A stretch of 10,883 bases of DNA from Verrucomicrobiales bacterium. GTDB lineage: Bacteria > Verrucomicrobiota > Verrucomicrobiia > Verrucomicrobiales > Akkermansiaceae. The stretch lies in the NCBI GenBank assembly GCA_002729295.1, contig PBTU01000088.1:9333-20215 (forward strand). The letters run 5' to 3'. A model generated the notes under the pieces. The model ran no database searches, had not been told where the DNA came from, and saw only the letters and a program-made list of their open reading frames with translations. This document shows positions 1 to 7,610 of the stretch, one piece after another (within the stretch, counting starts at the first letter, position 1; the number at the start of each line of letters is the position of its first letter). A program made the position numbers and the translations under genes.

Positions 1-15
1 GAAAGTTCTGATGAG

Positions 16-3000
16 TTATTGTCCCTTGGGGAAGGTCCAGGGTTTTGGTGCGGGGAGCGAGAGAAGGTGTTTCACAGCGGTCTCGAGTTGGCGGTCTTTG
101 CCACTCTCGCGATCTTCGGGATTGTTGGCGACCTTGATATCCGGTTCGAGTTGCGTGTTCTCAAGATAATTGCCATTGGGGCCGATCGTTGAAACCTGGG
201 GAATGCCGAAGATGATAGTTCGGTCGTGAAGACGTTCCCACCAAACGGCGGTGCCCGTTCCTGGGACAGGCATGCCGACGAGCTTTCCGATTTCTAAAGT
301 CTTGTAGGCGAATGGGAAGAGGTGCGCATCGGAGTAATTGCCCTCGCCCATGATGACCGCGGAGGGTTTGGTCCAACGGAAGAGTGGTTCGCCACCCATA
401 TTGCTCTGACCTCGAGGGTAGAATCTCAGAAAGGTTTTTCCGCTGAGGAAGGTGGTGAGGTCTTCGGTGAGCCAGCCGCCGCCATTGAAGCGGGTGTCGA
501 CGATGAGCGCATTCTTGTCGCTGTGGTGCCCAAAGACTGAGGCGAAGGTATCGCGAAATCCGCTGTCATTCATCTGGCGAACGTGAACGTAGCCCAACTT
601 TCCGCCGGAGAGCTCTTCGGTTTTTTGCCGCATCTTTTTAAGCCAGCGACGGTAGAGGAGCTCGCCTTCTTGTCCACCCGAGATGAGACGAATGACTTCC
701 TCCCAGCGTTTATTGTCGGCCGGATTGAAGAAGGAGAGGAGAACGCGTTCGCCGGCCTTCCTGTTGAGGCGCTTGATGTGGTTCTCGCCCGCAGCGATCT
801 TGTTGCCGTTGATCTTTTCGATGATCGTTCCGGCAGGGAGTTTTTCGTCGATGAGATCGAGCGGGCTGCGGGGGATGACTTCGAGAATGCGAATCCCGGG
901 ACCGTTATGGTTCCAATCGTGATAGATGCCCAGCGAGGCGGTGGAGTCGCCGGTGTTAAATGACGGGCGGTAGAAACAACCGGTGTGCGAGGCGTCGAGT
1001 TCGCCGAGCATTTCGCTGACCATTTCGGCGAAGTCGTAGTTGTTGTTAATAGCGGGGAGGAGCTTCTTGTATTCCTTGCCATAGAAATCCCAATCTGTCC
1101 CGTGTATATCGGTGCGATGGAATTTTTCGCGGACCTGCCGCCAGATGTGCTGGAACATTTCCGTGCGCTCGGCGGCGAGGTCAAAAGTGATTTCCGAAGC
1201 GTAGGAGAGGGACTTGGATTTGCCGTCACCGGTGCCAATTTTGTGAAGGCTTCCTCCGGCGAGAACGAAGAGGTTTTTTCCGTCCTCGCTGATTTGAATA
1301 TCAGTGGATCCGCTGCCGCCTGCACCGCCGAGGCTGGTAAGGAGCTTGGTTTCTTTCTTATAGAAATCGTGGGACCAAATCTGAAATTTCTCACGCTCGC
1401 TTCCCATGTAAAACACCGTGCGCCCGTTGGGAGCCACGACAGCTCCTTCGAGATTGGTGGAGTGAATCGAGAGCCGTTCGATGCGGTCCTCAACACCTTC
1501 GGGATCGAGCTTCTTTTTCTCTTCGAAGAGTTTTTCCCAGTCTTCGTCTTTGATTTCGTCGCGCTCGGCTTCGGTGAGTTGAAAAAGTCGATGAGCGCGG
1601 TTGGTCAGGAAGCCGGCATAGATGTCGAGTTCACTGCCCCAGCTCCCGTGTGATTTTTTGCCGTGGCGGTTGGAGATCCAAAGGGCGGCTTCGCCATTCC
1701 AGGACCACTGGGGAGCCATATCGTAGTAACCGTTCCGGCTTAGGTCGATGGGCTCGGATTTGCCGTCGGCGGCGACCAGGAAGACGTTCTCGGTCCAACG
1801 TTGTTTTTGCAGAAGCATCGTAAGGAGGTTCTTGCTGTCGGGCGACCAAGAATACTCGATATCGCCATCGGAGTAGGAATAGGAACGGCTGCCGTCGTGC
1901 AAGGTGGTGCTCGTTTTTTTCTCCACATCATAAACGCGGAGTTGCACACGGTCCTGGAGGTAGGCGATCTGTTTGCCGTCGGGCGACCAAATAGGCTGGA
2001 ATGTTTCATCGTCTCCGGCGAGGAGGGTTTCCTCCGTGAGGGTCGTGGAGAGATAAAAGCTTTTCTCTTCTTCACGCGCGATGCTGGTAGTGTAGAGGTT
2101 CCAGCTGTTGTTACGTTCCGAGGCGTATACGAGTTGGCGTCCTTCGGGATGGAAGCTCACCGAGCGTTCCTGCTCCGGAGTGTTGGTGATGCGCTTGGTG
2201 GTCTTGTGATCGATTGAGGTGACGAAAATCTCTCCCCGGGCGATGAAGGCAATCTCGTTGCCCTTCGGTGAAACAACCATCTCGGTAATGGAATTCGAGA
2301 GCTTGACCATTTCGGAATTCGTTTTGTCGTCGGTCTGAATTGTGACACGGATTTTTTTCGGAGCTTCGTTACCTTTTTCCTGCACGAAGATGTTTCCGTG
2401 GTGGCTGAAGGCGATCTTTCCGTTTTTGGATCTGCTGAGGAAACGAACCGGGTGCTTGTCGAAAGTGGTGAGCTGTTTCGGCTTGGTGTTCTTTTTGATC
2501 GAGCTTTGCCAGATGTTGAAGCATCCGCTTTTTTCGGAGAGGTAGAGGAACTCCTTATTGTCAATCCAGACGGGATTGCGGTCCTCGCCGACGAAGTTGG
2601 TGATCTTGCGATGTGATTTTTTGTCCCAGTCGTAGAGCCAGACGTCCCGGGTGACCGAGGAGGTGTGGTGCTTGCGCCAAGGGTCTTCGTAGCCCTTGCG
2701 ATCGTGGTAGAGGAATTGTTTTCCGGAGGGGGAGAAGTTGACGTTTTCCGACGGGATCGCGAGGAGCTTGGTGATGCGGCCACCACTAACGGGAGCGAGA
2801 TAGGTTTCGCCTACGCGACGATTGGGAATATCGAGGGATTCCGGAGCGTCGATGCGGGTGGATTCGAAAATGACTTTCTTTCCGTCGGGCGTGAAGGACG
2901 TCGGGATGTCGTTTTGGGAATGAAAGGTGATACGCTTGGCTTTACCGCCTTTGGCTGAAATGAGAAAGACGTCGAAGTTGCCGTGCCGATTGGAGGCAAA

Positions 3001-3222
3001 GGCGATCGATTTCCCGTCTGGTGACCAGATCGGGTGGTAGTCTCGCGCAAGGTGTTGGGTTAGAGAGCGTGCTTCGCCGCCGGATGAGGGGACTGTGTAA
3101 AGGTCCGCGCCGCGCGTGAAAACGATCGTTTCGCCGTTGGGAGAAATGGCAGGATAGCGCAGTCACTGGGGAGCGGCTTGGGCAAGCCCAAGAGTGGCAG
3201 CGAGAAGAGTGATGATTCGCAT
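16..3222 (-). pseudogene. Tricorn-like S41 peptidase, interrupted by an in-frame TGA at codon 20
   Basis: Tricorn-type proteases cut oligopeptides into short peptides; bacterial homologues with signal peptides act outside the cytoplasm. Starting at the ATG at 3222-3220 (AAAGG seven bases upstream as a possible ribosome site), the frame encodes a signal peptide (about residues 1-16, ending LAQA), then TGA at 3165-3163, then LRYPAISPNGE and an uninterrupted frame to TAA at 18-16. Full length is 1068 codons, close to archaeal tricorn. Propeller repeats of the WSPDGK type recur up to about residue 590. A PDZ-like segment lies near 765-850 and the S41 domain after it. The catalytic residues look intact: Ser745-His746 in DASHTG, nucleophile Ser964-Asp965 in NYSDA, and a Glu near 1021 in YLENTQ. 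Relatives usually read WLRYPAISPDG here, so TGG-to-TGA is the simplest explanation. No ATG, GTG or TTG occurs in frame between 3162 and the GTG at 2385, and starting there would lose the signal peptide and part of the propeller. It could be a new pseudogene, a read-through gene or a base error. Confidence 0.85.
3163..3165 (-). other. In-frame TGA stop at the expected Trp codon of the tricorn-like gene
   Basis: The plus strand reads tca, so the gene strand reads CAG TGA CTG. It follows the predicted signal peptide by about three residues and precedes the first propeller strand, LRYPAISPNG. The base after the stop is C, a context known to terminate weakly at UGA in bacteria, as at the prfB frameshift site. 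Genome-wide reassignment of TGA is unlikely because the DUF1501 gene (9000-9002) and the heme-domain fragment (3292-3290) both end in TGA at their family-typical C-termini. Confidence 0.9.
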
Positions 3223-3289
3223 GCCGCAGCCTTTCAAAAACGTGGCGATACCGGAACCACAAAAGTATTCTTTTCTCGGTAGCAGTGGC

Positions 3290-3610
3290 TCACTTGGCGA
3301 TCGGTTGTGAGAGGCGGAGGTAGGCGAATAGGTTTCGGAGGGCAGTATCGTCTAGGTCGTTGAGAAGGCCGTCGGGCATGAGGCTACGGCCGACGGGCTT
3401 TAGGGCGCTGATTTGTTTGCGGGGAATGGTGAGGTCTGTTCCGTCAAATCCCCGCAAGACAATGCTGTTTTGATCTTCGTCGGAGAGGAATCCGCTGAGG
3501 ACTCGCTTGTCGCTGGTTGTGACAACGACGTTTTCATAGCCTTCGCGAATCTCGGCGTTGGGCTCAAGAATACTCACGAGCATCGTGCCTAGATCGTCGC
3601 GTTGATAGCG
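3290..3610 (-). pseudogene. C-terminal remnant of a TIGR02603-type putative heme-binding domain protein
   Basis: The translation contains YQRDDLGTMLVSILEP, AEIREGYENVVVTT, VLSGFL, IVLRGFDGTD, LTIPRKQI, SLMPDGLL and LRNLFAYLRLSQP. These follow, in order, the C-terminal conserved blocks of the putative heme-binding domain that ends many large PVC secreted proteins. Only about the last 105 residues remain. The upstream half of the domain, with CxxCH and the usual GPDLTG-like lead into the YxRDDL block, is absent: upstream of about 3610 the frame becomes unrelated sequence and then overlaps the end of the methyltransferase gene. An ATG at 3583-3581 could start a 97-residue product, but it has no Shine-Dalgarno, begins inside a conserved block and gives no signal peptide. 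A remnant left by deletion is more likely than a small functional gene. It ends with TGA at 3292-3290, 67 bases before the tricorn-like gene. Confidence 0.72.
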
Positions 3611-3645
3611 GATGAGTTTTTGAAGACTCAGCCGCCCCGAGAGAA

Positions 3646-4293
3646 TTAGTAGTCGTCGTCGACGTCCCTGCGGTAGGCCGTGATTTCGCGCTCGCCGTGG
3701 GCGATGAGGAGGATGGCGTCTTCTGAAGCCACAGCCTTGAAGAGGTCCATCATGAGTCCTTCTTGTCCGGGCCAGGGGTAGACGAAGAAGAGATCCACTT
3801 CGCCCGGGTCAAGTCCGTCGTAGATGGGGGTGGTGTCGATGGGGACACCACCGGATGTGGTTGCTTCGGGCGGGAGGAGGTCTTTTCCACCGATACCTTC
3901 GCATTCCTCGTAGCCTTCGGGGAGGTAGCTGGTGCAGAGAATCTCAACCGGAATATTTTGATCGCTGGCGAGTTGGACCGCGAAGTCCGCGATTTCTGTT
4001 TCGATTTCAATGCCATAGGCCTCGAAGCCGAGAAGGGATGCCATGCAGGTAGCGATGCCGAATCCGCAGCCCCATTCGCAGAAGACATTACCTCGGAGAA
4101 GGCCTGTTTCCTTGAGGTAGACGATGGCGGCGTAGATGATAGCTGGATTGCTGGGGAGGTAACGAGGATAGCGTCGGCCCAGACCAGCCTCAAAGAAGCC
4201 GTCGCAGCGTCGGGAACCTTCGGCCAGTAAGGAAGCGATGTTGTCCGGAATTTCCTCGGACTTGAGGTTGAGAGTGAGTGGTTGGAGAGACAC
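3646..4293 (-). CDS. Class I SAM-dependent methyltransferase, substrate unknown
   Basis: With the GTG start at 4293-4291 the product is 215 residues and soluble. A Rossmann-type SAM site is visible: VFCEWGCGFGIA (motif I, about residues 71-82), followed by GFEAYGIEIE, whose acidic end would bind the ribose of SAM, and later DLFFVYPWPGQEG (about 167-179) at the motif IV position. The segment before motif I (SRRCDGFFEAGL, PRYLPSNPAIIYAAI) seems to belong to the same domain. The start is uncertain. The frame stays open up to 4662, but the part before about 4344 is Ser/Pro/Arg-rich and reads through a tRNA-like sequence, so I do not regard it as coding. An ATG at 4344-4342 (232 residues) is the main alternative; a GAAGGAAAA stretch sits rather far upstream of it. 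The acidic tail (DVDDDY) ends at TAA, 62 bases before the heme-domain fragment. The target cannot be read from sequence. Confidence 0.75.
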   Translation of the reverse strand: MSLQPLTLNLKSEEIPDNIASLLAEGSRRCDGFFEAGLGRRYPRYLPSNPAIIYAAIVYLKETGLLRGNVFCEWGCGFGIATCMASLLGFEAYGIEIETEIADFAVQLASDQNIPVEILCTSYLPEGYEECEGIGGKDLLPPEATTSGGVPIDTTPIYDGLDPGEVDLFFVYPWPGQEGLMMDLFKAVASEDAILLIAHGEREITAYRRDVDDDY

Positions 4294-4306
4294 GATGATG
4301 GATAGC

Positions 4307-4429
4307 TTATCGCTTGGGAGACTCTGCCAGAAATTGCACCGCATCGGCGATGACGTATTTTCCTTCGGTTGGCTGTTCTGATAAGAGGAATGAGTTCCGG
4401 TTACGCAGTTGGTAGCGCGGGACTTGCAT
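4307..4429 (-). CDS. Doubtful 40-residue open frame ahead of the methyltransferase gene
   Basis: An ATG at 4429-4427 opens a frame of 40 codons ending in TAA at 4309-4307, 13 bases before the proposed GTG start of the methyltransferase. Its last part (EGKYVIADAVQFLAESPKR) has protein-like composition and codon use. The first part runs antisense to the tRNA-like sequence, which argues against a real N-terminus. It could be a small coupled leader gene, the end of a lost gene, or chance. No family was recognised. Confidence 0.2.
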   Translation of the reverse strand: MQVPRYQLRNRNSFLLSEQPTEGKYVIADAVQFLAESPKR

Positions 4430-4438
4430 TCTTCGAAC
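4394..4438 (+). other. tRNA-like fragment (D-arm, partial anticodon arm, T-loop motif)
   Basis: ACGCAGTTGGTAGCGC at 4403-4418 matches a tRNA D-arm. It has the standard AGTTGGTA loop flanked by arms of which three of four pairs form, with an A-C mismatch at the outermost pair, and T at position 8. It is followed by GGGACTTGCATTC, which resembles the 5' half of an anticodon arm with loop CTTGCAT, and then at once by TTCGAAC, like a T-loop. The 3' half of the anticodon stem, the variable loop and the 5' side of the T-stem are missing or unpaired. No matching 3' acceptor strand (CCGGAAC) was found. It is not a functional tRNA as written; it may be a decayed tRNA or partial duplicate. Confidence 0.35.
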
Positions 4439-4792
4439 CAAAGTATTTGACCAATCCAATGGCGAATTTGGGCTGAAGACGCATGGAGCTGATCCGACAG
4501 CAGATGGGCAGGAATTGGCGGCACGACTGGAGTAGAGCGCGCTCGACGCGGACCAGAAAGATGAGCAGATTCATGGACTCTGCGTAATCGAAGATCCGGT
4601 TGGTTCCCGGCTGATATGAAGAACTCGGAACTCGGTAAACCAGACAGCGGCGAAGAATTCATCGCGTCGGCGCATCTCAGGAGCTTTTGTGGGAGGGCGC
4701 CGAGGCCACTGTTGACGGGGGAAGAAGGGAAACTTGGGAATTTAGAGACATCTGCAAGAGACTGGATGACTCGAACGTAATGATGGCTTGTT

Positions 4793-7609
4793 TTGCACCT
4801 GATTCACGTGTTGCTATCGAAGTTTCGCATTCAGACCCTCGCCTTGTTGCACACAAGCGGGATTTCCGCGTCGGCAGTAGAGGGGAATTTTGACTTTTTC
4901 GAGTCTAAGATTCGCCCTGTTCTGGTCAATAAATGCTATGAATGTCACTCGGTGGAGGCGGCCAACAGCGGGAAACAAAAAGGCGGGCTTCTTCTCGACA
5001 CCAGGGAGGGGATTCGAAAAGGCGGTGACACGGGACCCGCGGTCTTACCAGGGGATGTTTCGGGGAGCCTCTTACTGAAGGCGCTCCGTCAGGAGGAATT
5101 GGAAATGCCGCCCAAAGGGAAGCTTTCGGATGAAATCATCGCGGACTTCACCAAATGGATTGAATCGGGGGCTGCTGATCCCCGGGAGCATGCGTCGACT
5201 GAGCTCAAGAGCACGACGATCGATGCCTCAAATCACTGGGCTTTTAAGGCTCCGCAAATGTCGGGCCTTCCCGAGGTGAAGAATTCAAAGTGGGCCAAGT
5301 CGGAAATTGATCGATTTATTTTACACCAGTTGGAAGCGCGGGATCTGAGTCCCGTTGCTTCGGCCTCTCCCCGGGTGTTGGCTCGGCGAATATACTTTAA
5401 TCTATTGGGCTTGCCACCCACGCCCGAGCAGGCTGACGAATTTCTTAAAGCTTCCGAAAAAGATCATGATGCCGCCCTGGCTTCGTTGGTGGATTCTCTT
5501 TTGGAGTCTCCTCACTATGGCGAGCGATGGGGGAGGCATTGGCTCGATGTTGCCCGGTATGCAGAAGATCAGGCTCATACTTTTGGGGTGAAGAAACGGG
5601 CAAACGCTCACCAATATCGTGATTGGGTGATCCGGATGTTGAACGAGGATCTGCCCTTCGACCAGTTCGTCAAATATCAGCTCGCGGGCGACTTGATGGA
5701 GGACGAGTCGGAAGATCGTTTCCAAAAGTATTCCGGCTTGGGTTTCCTTGGGCTGGGCGCGCAGTATTATAAGAACTCTGACAAGGCCCAGGCTGAAGCG
5801 GATGAACTTGATGACACCATCGATACTCTCACCCGGGGATTTCTTGGTCTAACTGTTTCGTGTGCACGATGTCACGATCACAAATTCGATCCCATCCCAA
5901 CTAAGGACTACTACGCTTTGGCCGGAATCTTCAATGGTCGCCGATATACGGAGATTCCCTTGGTCGAAGAAGACGCGGTGAAGGCCTACAACGAGGAACA
6001 AAAAGTCATCAAGGATCTGGAGTCGAAGTATCGCGGTGACTTAAAAGGAATGGGTAGGAACCAGGGGCGGGGAAAACTGAATCAGGTGAGTCGGTATCTT
6101 CAGGAAGGTTGGAGGATGAATGTTCTGAAATCCGAGGGGGTTCGTTTTTCAGATGAAGAGTATGCCAAAAAGAGAGGTCTTCATCCTCACTTTGCCAAAC
6201 GTTTCCGCGATGTTATGGCGGTAAACCGAGAGAGCGATCTTTCGAAGCGATTGCCGGAGCTTGAGGGATGGCATCAGCACAAGGTGAAGTTTGATGATAA
6301 GCCGACCATTGAATCGCTCAAGGTTCCGCAAGAAATCGTGAAGCTGGCTGAGCAATTGCAGGTGAAGGTGATCAAGGCGGCGGAAGAGTTTTCTAAAATT
6401 GAAGTCGAGAAGGCCGGGGAGTTGTCGAAAGCCCGGAATGAGGAGGATCGACTCAACAAGGTGATAGGCAAGATGGGAAATGACCAAAAGCGTCTGCTCA
6501 AAAATATTTGGTATGACGGACACGCTCCCCTCTATGCCTCCGACAATGACGTTTATAATAAGTTCCTGAACGAGGTGCAGAAGAAAGAGGCAGATTCAAA
6601 GAAGGCGGAATTTGAAGGGCTTCGTAAAAACGGCCTGCCAAAGTATCCCGTGGCCCATGCGATTCAGGGGGGAGGGAAGGCGATGCAGGTATACATCCGC
6701 GGCAACCCTGCAAGCAAAGGAGATTGGGTCGCCCGAGGATCTCTTGAAATTCTCAATGACGAGCCGCGGCCGACTGATCCGGAGGAAGCTAAAAAGCTCT
6801 CCTATACCCGCCTCGACCTTGCTGAAGCGATTACTTCTCCGGAAAATCCACTCACCGCCAGGGTGATCGTAAATCGGGTTTGGCAGTGGCATTTTGGAAG
6901 AGGACTTGTTTCCACTTCAAGTAACTTTGGGCTTCTGGGCGAAGCCCCGACTCATCCGGAATTGCTCGACTGGCTGACAGTAAAGTTCATTGAGAACCGT
7001 TGGTCTCTCAAATGGTTGCATCGTGAGATTTTGAGATCGGCAACCTATCAACTTTCCAGCGAACGAGATTCCCGGAACGAAGAACTGGATGGTGATAATC
7101 TTTACCGCTGGAGGTTTGATCGACGTCGCCTTGAAGTCGAAGCTTGGCGGGATGCCTTGCTCGCGATTTCTGGAAAGCTTGATCCAGAAATGGGAGGTCC
7201 AACTTTCGACCTTAAGAACAACAACACTCGCCGAACGGTCTACGCGAGCATTAGCCGCCATCAGCTCGACGGGATGTTGCGGATCTTTGATTTCCCCGAT
7301 GCCAATGTCTCCGCAGCGACCCGCACCGAGACGACCGTGCCTCAGCAACAACTTTTCGTTCTCAATAGTGATTTCATCATCGAGCAGGCCAAAGCCTTTG
7401 CGAAGCAGGTCACGCAGAAGCATGATGATATCGTGAAGCAGGTGGAACATGCTTATCAACTTGCCTTCGGACGTTCTCCCTCGGAGGCGGAATTAGAGGT
7501 GGCGAAATCCTACCTTGAAGCTGAGAAGGAAAAGGCCGACAAACTCTCCCGTTGGGAGCAGTATTGTCAGGCGCTTCTCGCGAGCAATGAACTGATGTAT
7601 CTCGACTAA
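4793..7609 (+). CDS. PSCyt1-DUF1549-DUF1553 exported cytochrome-like protein
   Basis: This is a large exported protein of the planctomycete-type cytochrome family, known almost only from PVC bacteria and of unproven function. Using the longest frame (938 residues, TTG start): a short hydrophobic N-terminus ending ISASA (to about 28) looks like a signal peptide. The PSCyt1 domain has CYECH at 48-52, the CxxCH pattern for covalent heme c, and the usual LLLDTREG, GDTGPAVLPGD and EMPPKGKL blocks. DUF1549 covers about 165-385, with HYGERWGRHWLDVARYA, PFDQFVKYQLAGD and a second CxxCH (CARCH, 357-361) followed by DHKFDPIPTKDYYAL. A lysine/glutamate-rich linker, partly coiled-coil-like, spans about 395-640. 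DUF1553 covers about 670-935, with ENPLTARVIVNRVWQWHFG, TSSNFGLLGEAPTHPELLDWL and VPQQQLFVLNS. The start is ambiguous: no ATG is available, and GTG 4808 or TTG 4811 would give a more compact signal peptide. None has a Shine-Dalgarno. It is the first gene of an operon with the DUF1501 gene. Confidence 0.93.
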   Translation: MHLIHVLLSKFRIQTLALLHTSGISASAVEGNFDFFESKIRPVLVNKCYECHSVEAANSGKQKGGLLLDTREGIRKGGDTGPAVLPGDVSGSLLLKALRQEELEMPPKGKLSDEIIADFTKWIESGAADPREHASTELKSTTIDASNHWAFKAPQMSGLPEVKNSKWAKSEIDRFILHQLEARDLSPVASASPRVLARRIYFNLLGLPPTPEQADEFLKASEKDHDAALASLVDSLLESPHYGERWGRHWLDVARYAEDQAHTFGVKKRANAHQYRDWVIRMLNEDLPFDQFVKYQLAGDLMEDESEDRFQKYSGLGFLGLGAQYYKNSDKAQAEADELDDTIDTLTRGFLGLTVSCARCHDHKFDPIPTKDYYALAGIFNGRRYTEIPLVEEDAVKAYNEEQKVIKDLESKYRGDLKGMGRNQGRGKLNQVSRYLQEGWRMNVLKSEGVRFSDEEYAKKRGLHPHFAKRFRDVMAVNRESDLSKRLPELEGWHQHKVKFDDKPTIESLKVPQEIVKLAEQLQVKVIKAAEEFSKIEVEKAGELSKARNEEDRLNKVIGKMGNDQKRLLKNIWYDGHAPLYASDNDVYNKFLNEVQKKEADSKKAEFEGLRKNGLPKYPVAHAIQGGGKAMQVYIRGNPASKGDWVARGSLEILNDEPRPTDPEEAKKLSYTRLDLAEAITSPENPLTARVIVNRVWQWHFGRGLVSTSSNFGLLGEAPTHPELLDWLTVKFIENRWSLKWLHREILRSATYQLSSERDSRNEELDGDNLYRWRFDRRRLEVEAWRDALLAISGKLDPEMGGPTFDLKNNNTRRTVYASISRHQLDGMLRIFDFPDANVSAATRTETTVPQQQLFVLNSDFIIEQAKAFAKQVTQKHDDIVKQVEHAYQLAFGRSPSEAELEVAKSYLEAEKEKADKLSRWEQYCQALLASNELMYLD

Positions 7610-7610
7610 A

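Larger units (their letters stand above)
4294..4792. other. Divergent intergenic region, no convincing gene
   Basis: This half-kilobase separates the leftward methyltransferase gene from the rightward DUF1549 operon, so both promoters should lie here. I read all six frames across most of it. They give only short or compositionally odd peptides, and no known protein family is recognisable. A TTGACG at 4712-4717 could be a -35 box for the rightward operon, but no good -10 box lies at a standard distance. The tRNA-like fragment and the 40-codon frame in this stretch are listed separately. The region may be a scar of past rearrangement. Confidence 0.55.

Noticed and set aside
570..1496. A 308-codon open frame on the minus strand.
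   Set aside because: It is a Ser/Pro/Arg-rich out-of-frame reading inside the tricorn-like gene, whose true frame carries the PDZ region and catalytic Ser-His motif over the same bases.
16..2385. Treating the 789-codon GTG frame as the complete protease gene.
   Set aside because: It would start in the middle of the propeller and lack a signal peptide, although matching propeller repeats and a signal peptide are present upstream in the same frame up to 3222.
2157..2786. A 209-codon minus-strand frame overlapping the propeller part of the tricorn-like gene.
   Set aside because: Very Ser/Thr/Arg-rich with no motif, while the tricorn frame continues through the same bases with regular propeller repeats.
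3163..3165. Genome-wide reading of TGA as Trp, or selenocysteine insertion at this codon.
   Set aside because: Other genes here end properly at TGA (DUF1501 at 9000-9002, heme-domain fragment at 3292-3290), and a selenocysteine has no role at this conserved Trp position in a propeller entry strand.
4294..4662. N-terminal extension of the methyltransferase frame up to an ATG at 4662.
   Set aside because: The extra residues are Ser/Pro/Arg-rich, lack domain features and pass antisense through the tRNA-like sequence; the SAM-binding domain is complete without them.
4687..4893. A 68-codon plus-strand frame overlapping the start of the DUF1549 gene.
   Set aside because: No family resemblance; it ends inside the well-supported DUF1549 gene and has no ribosome site.
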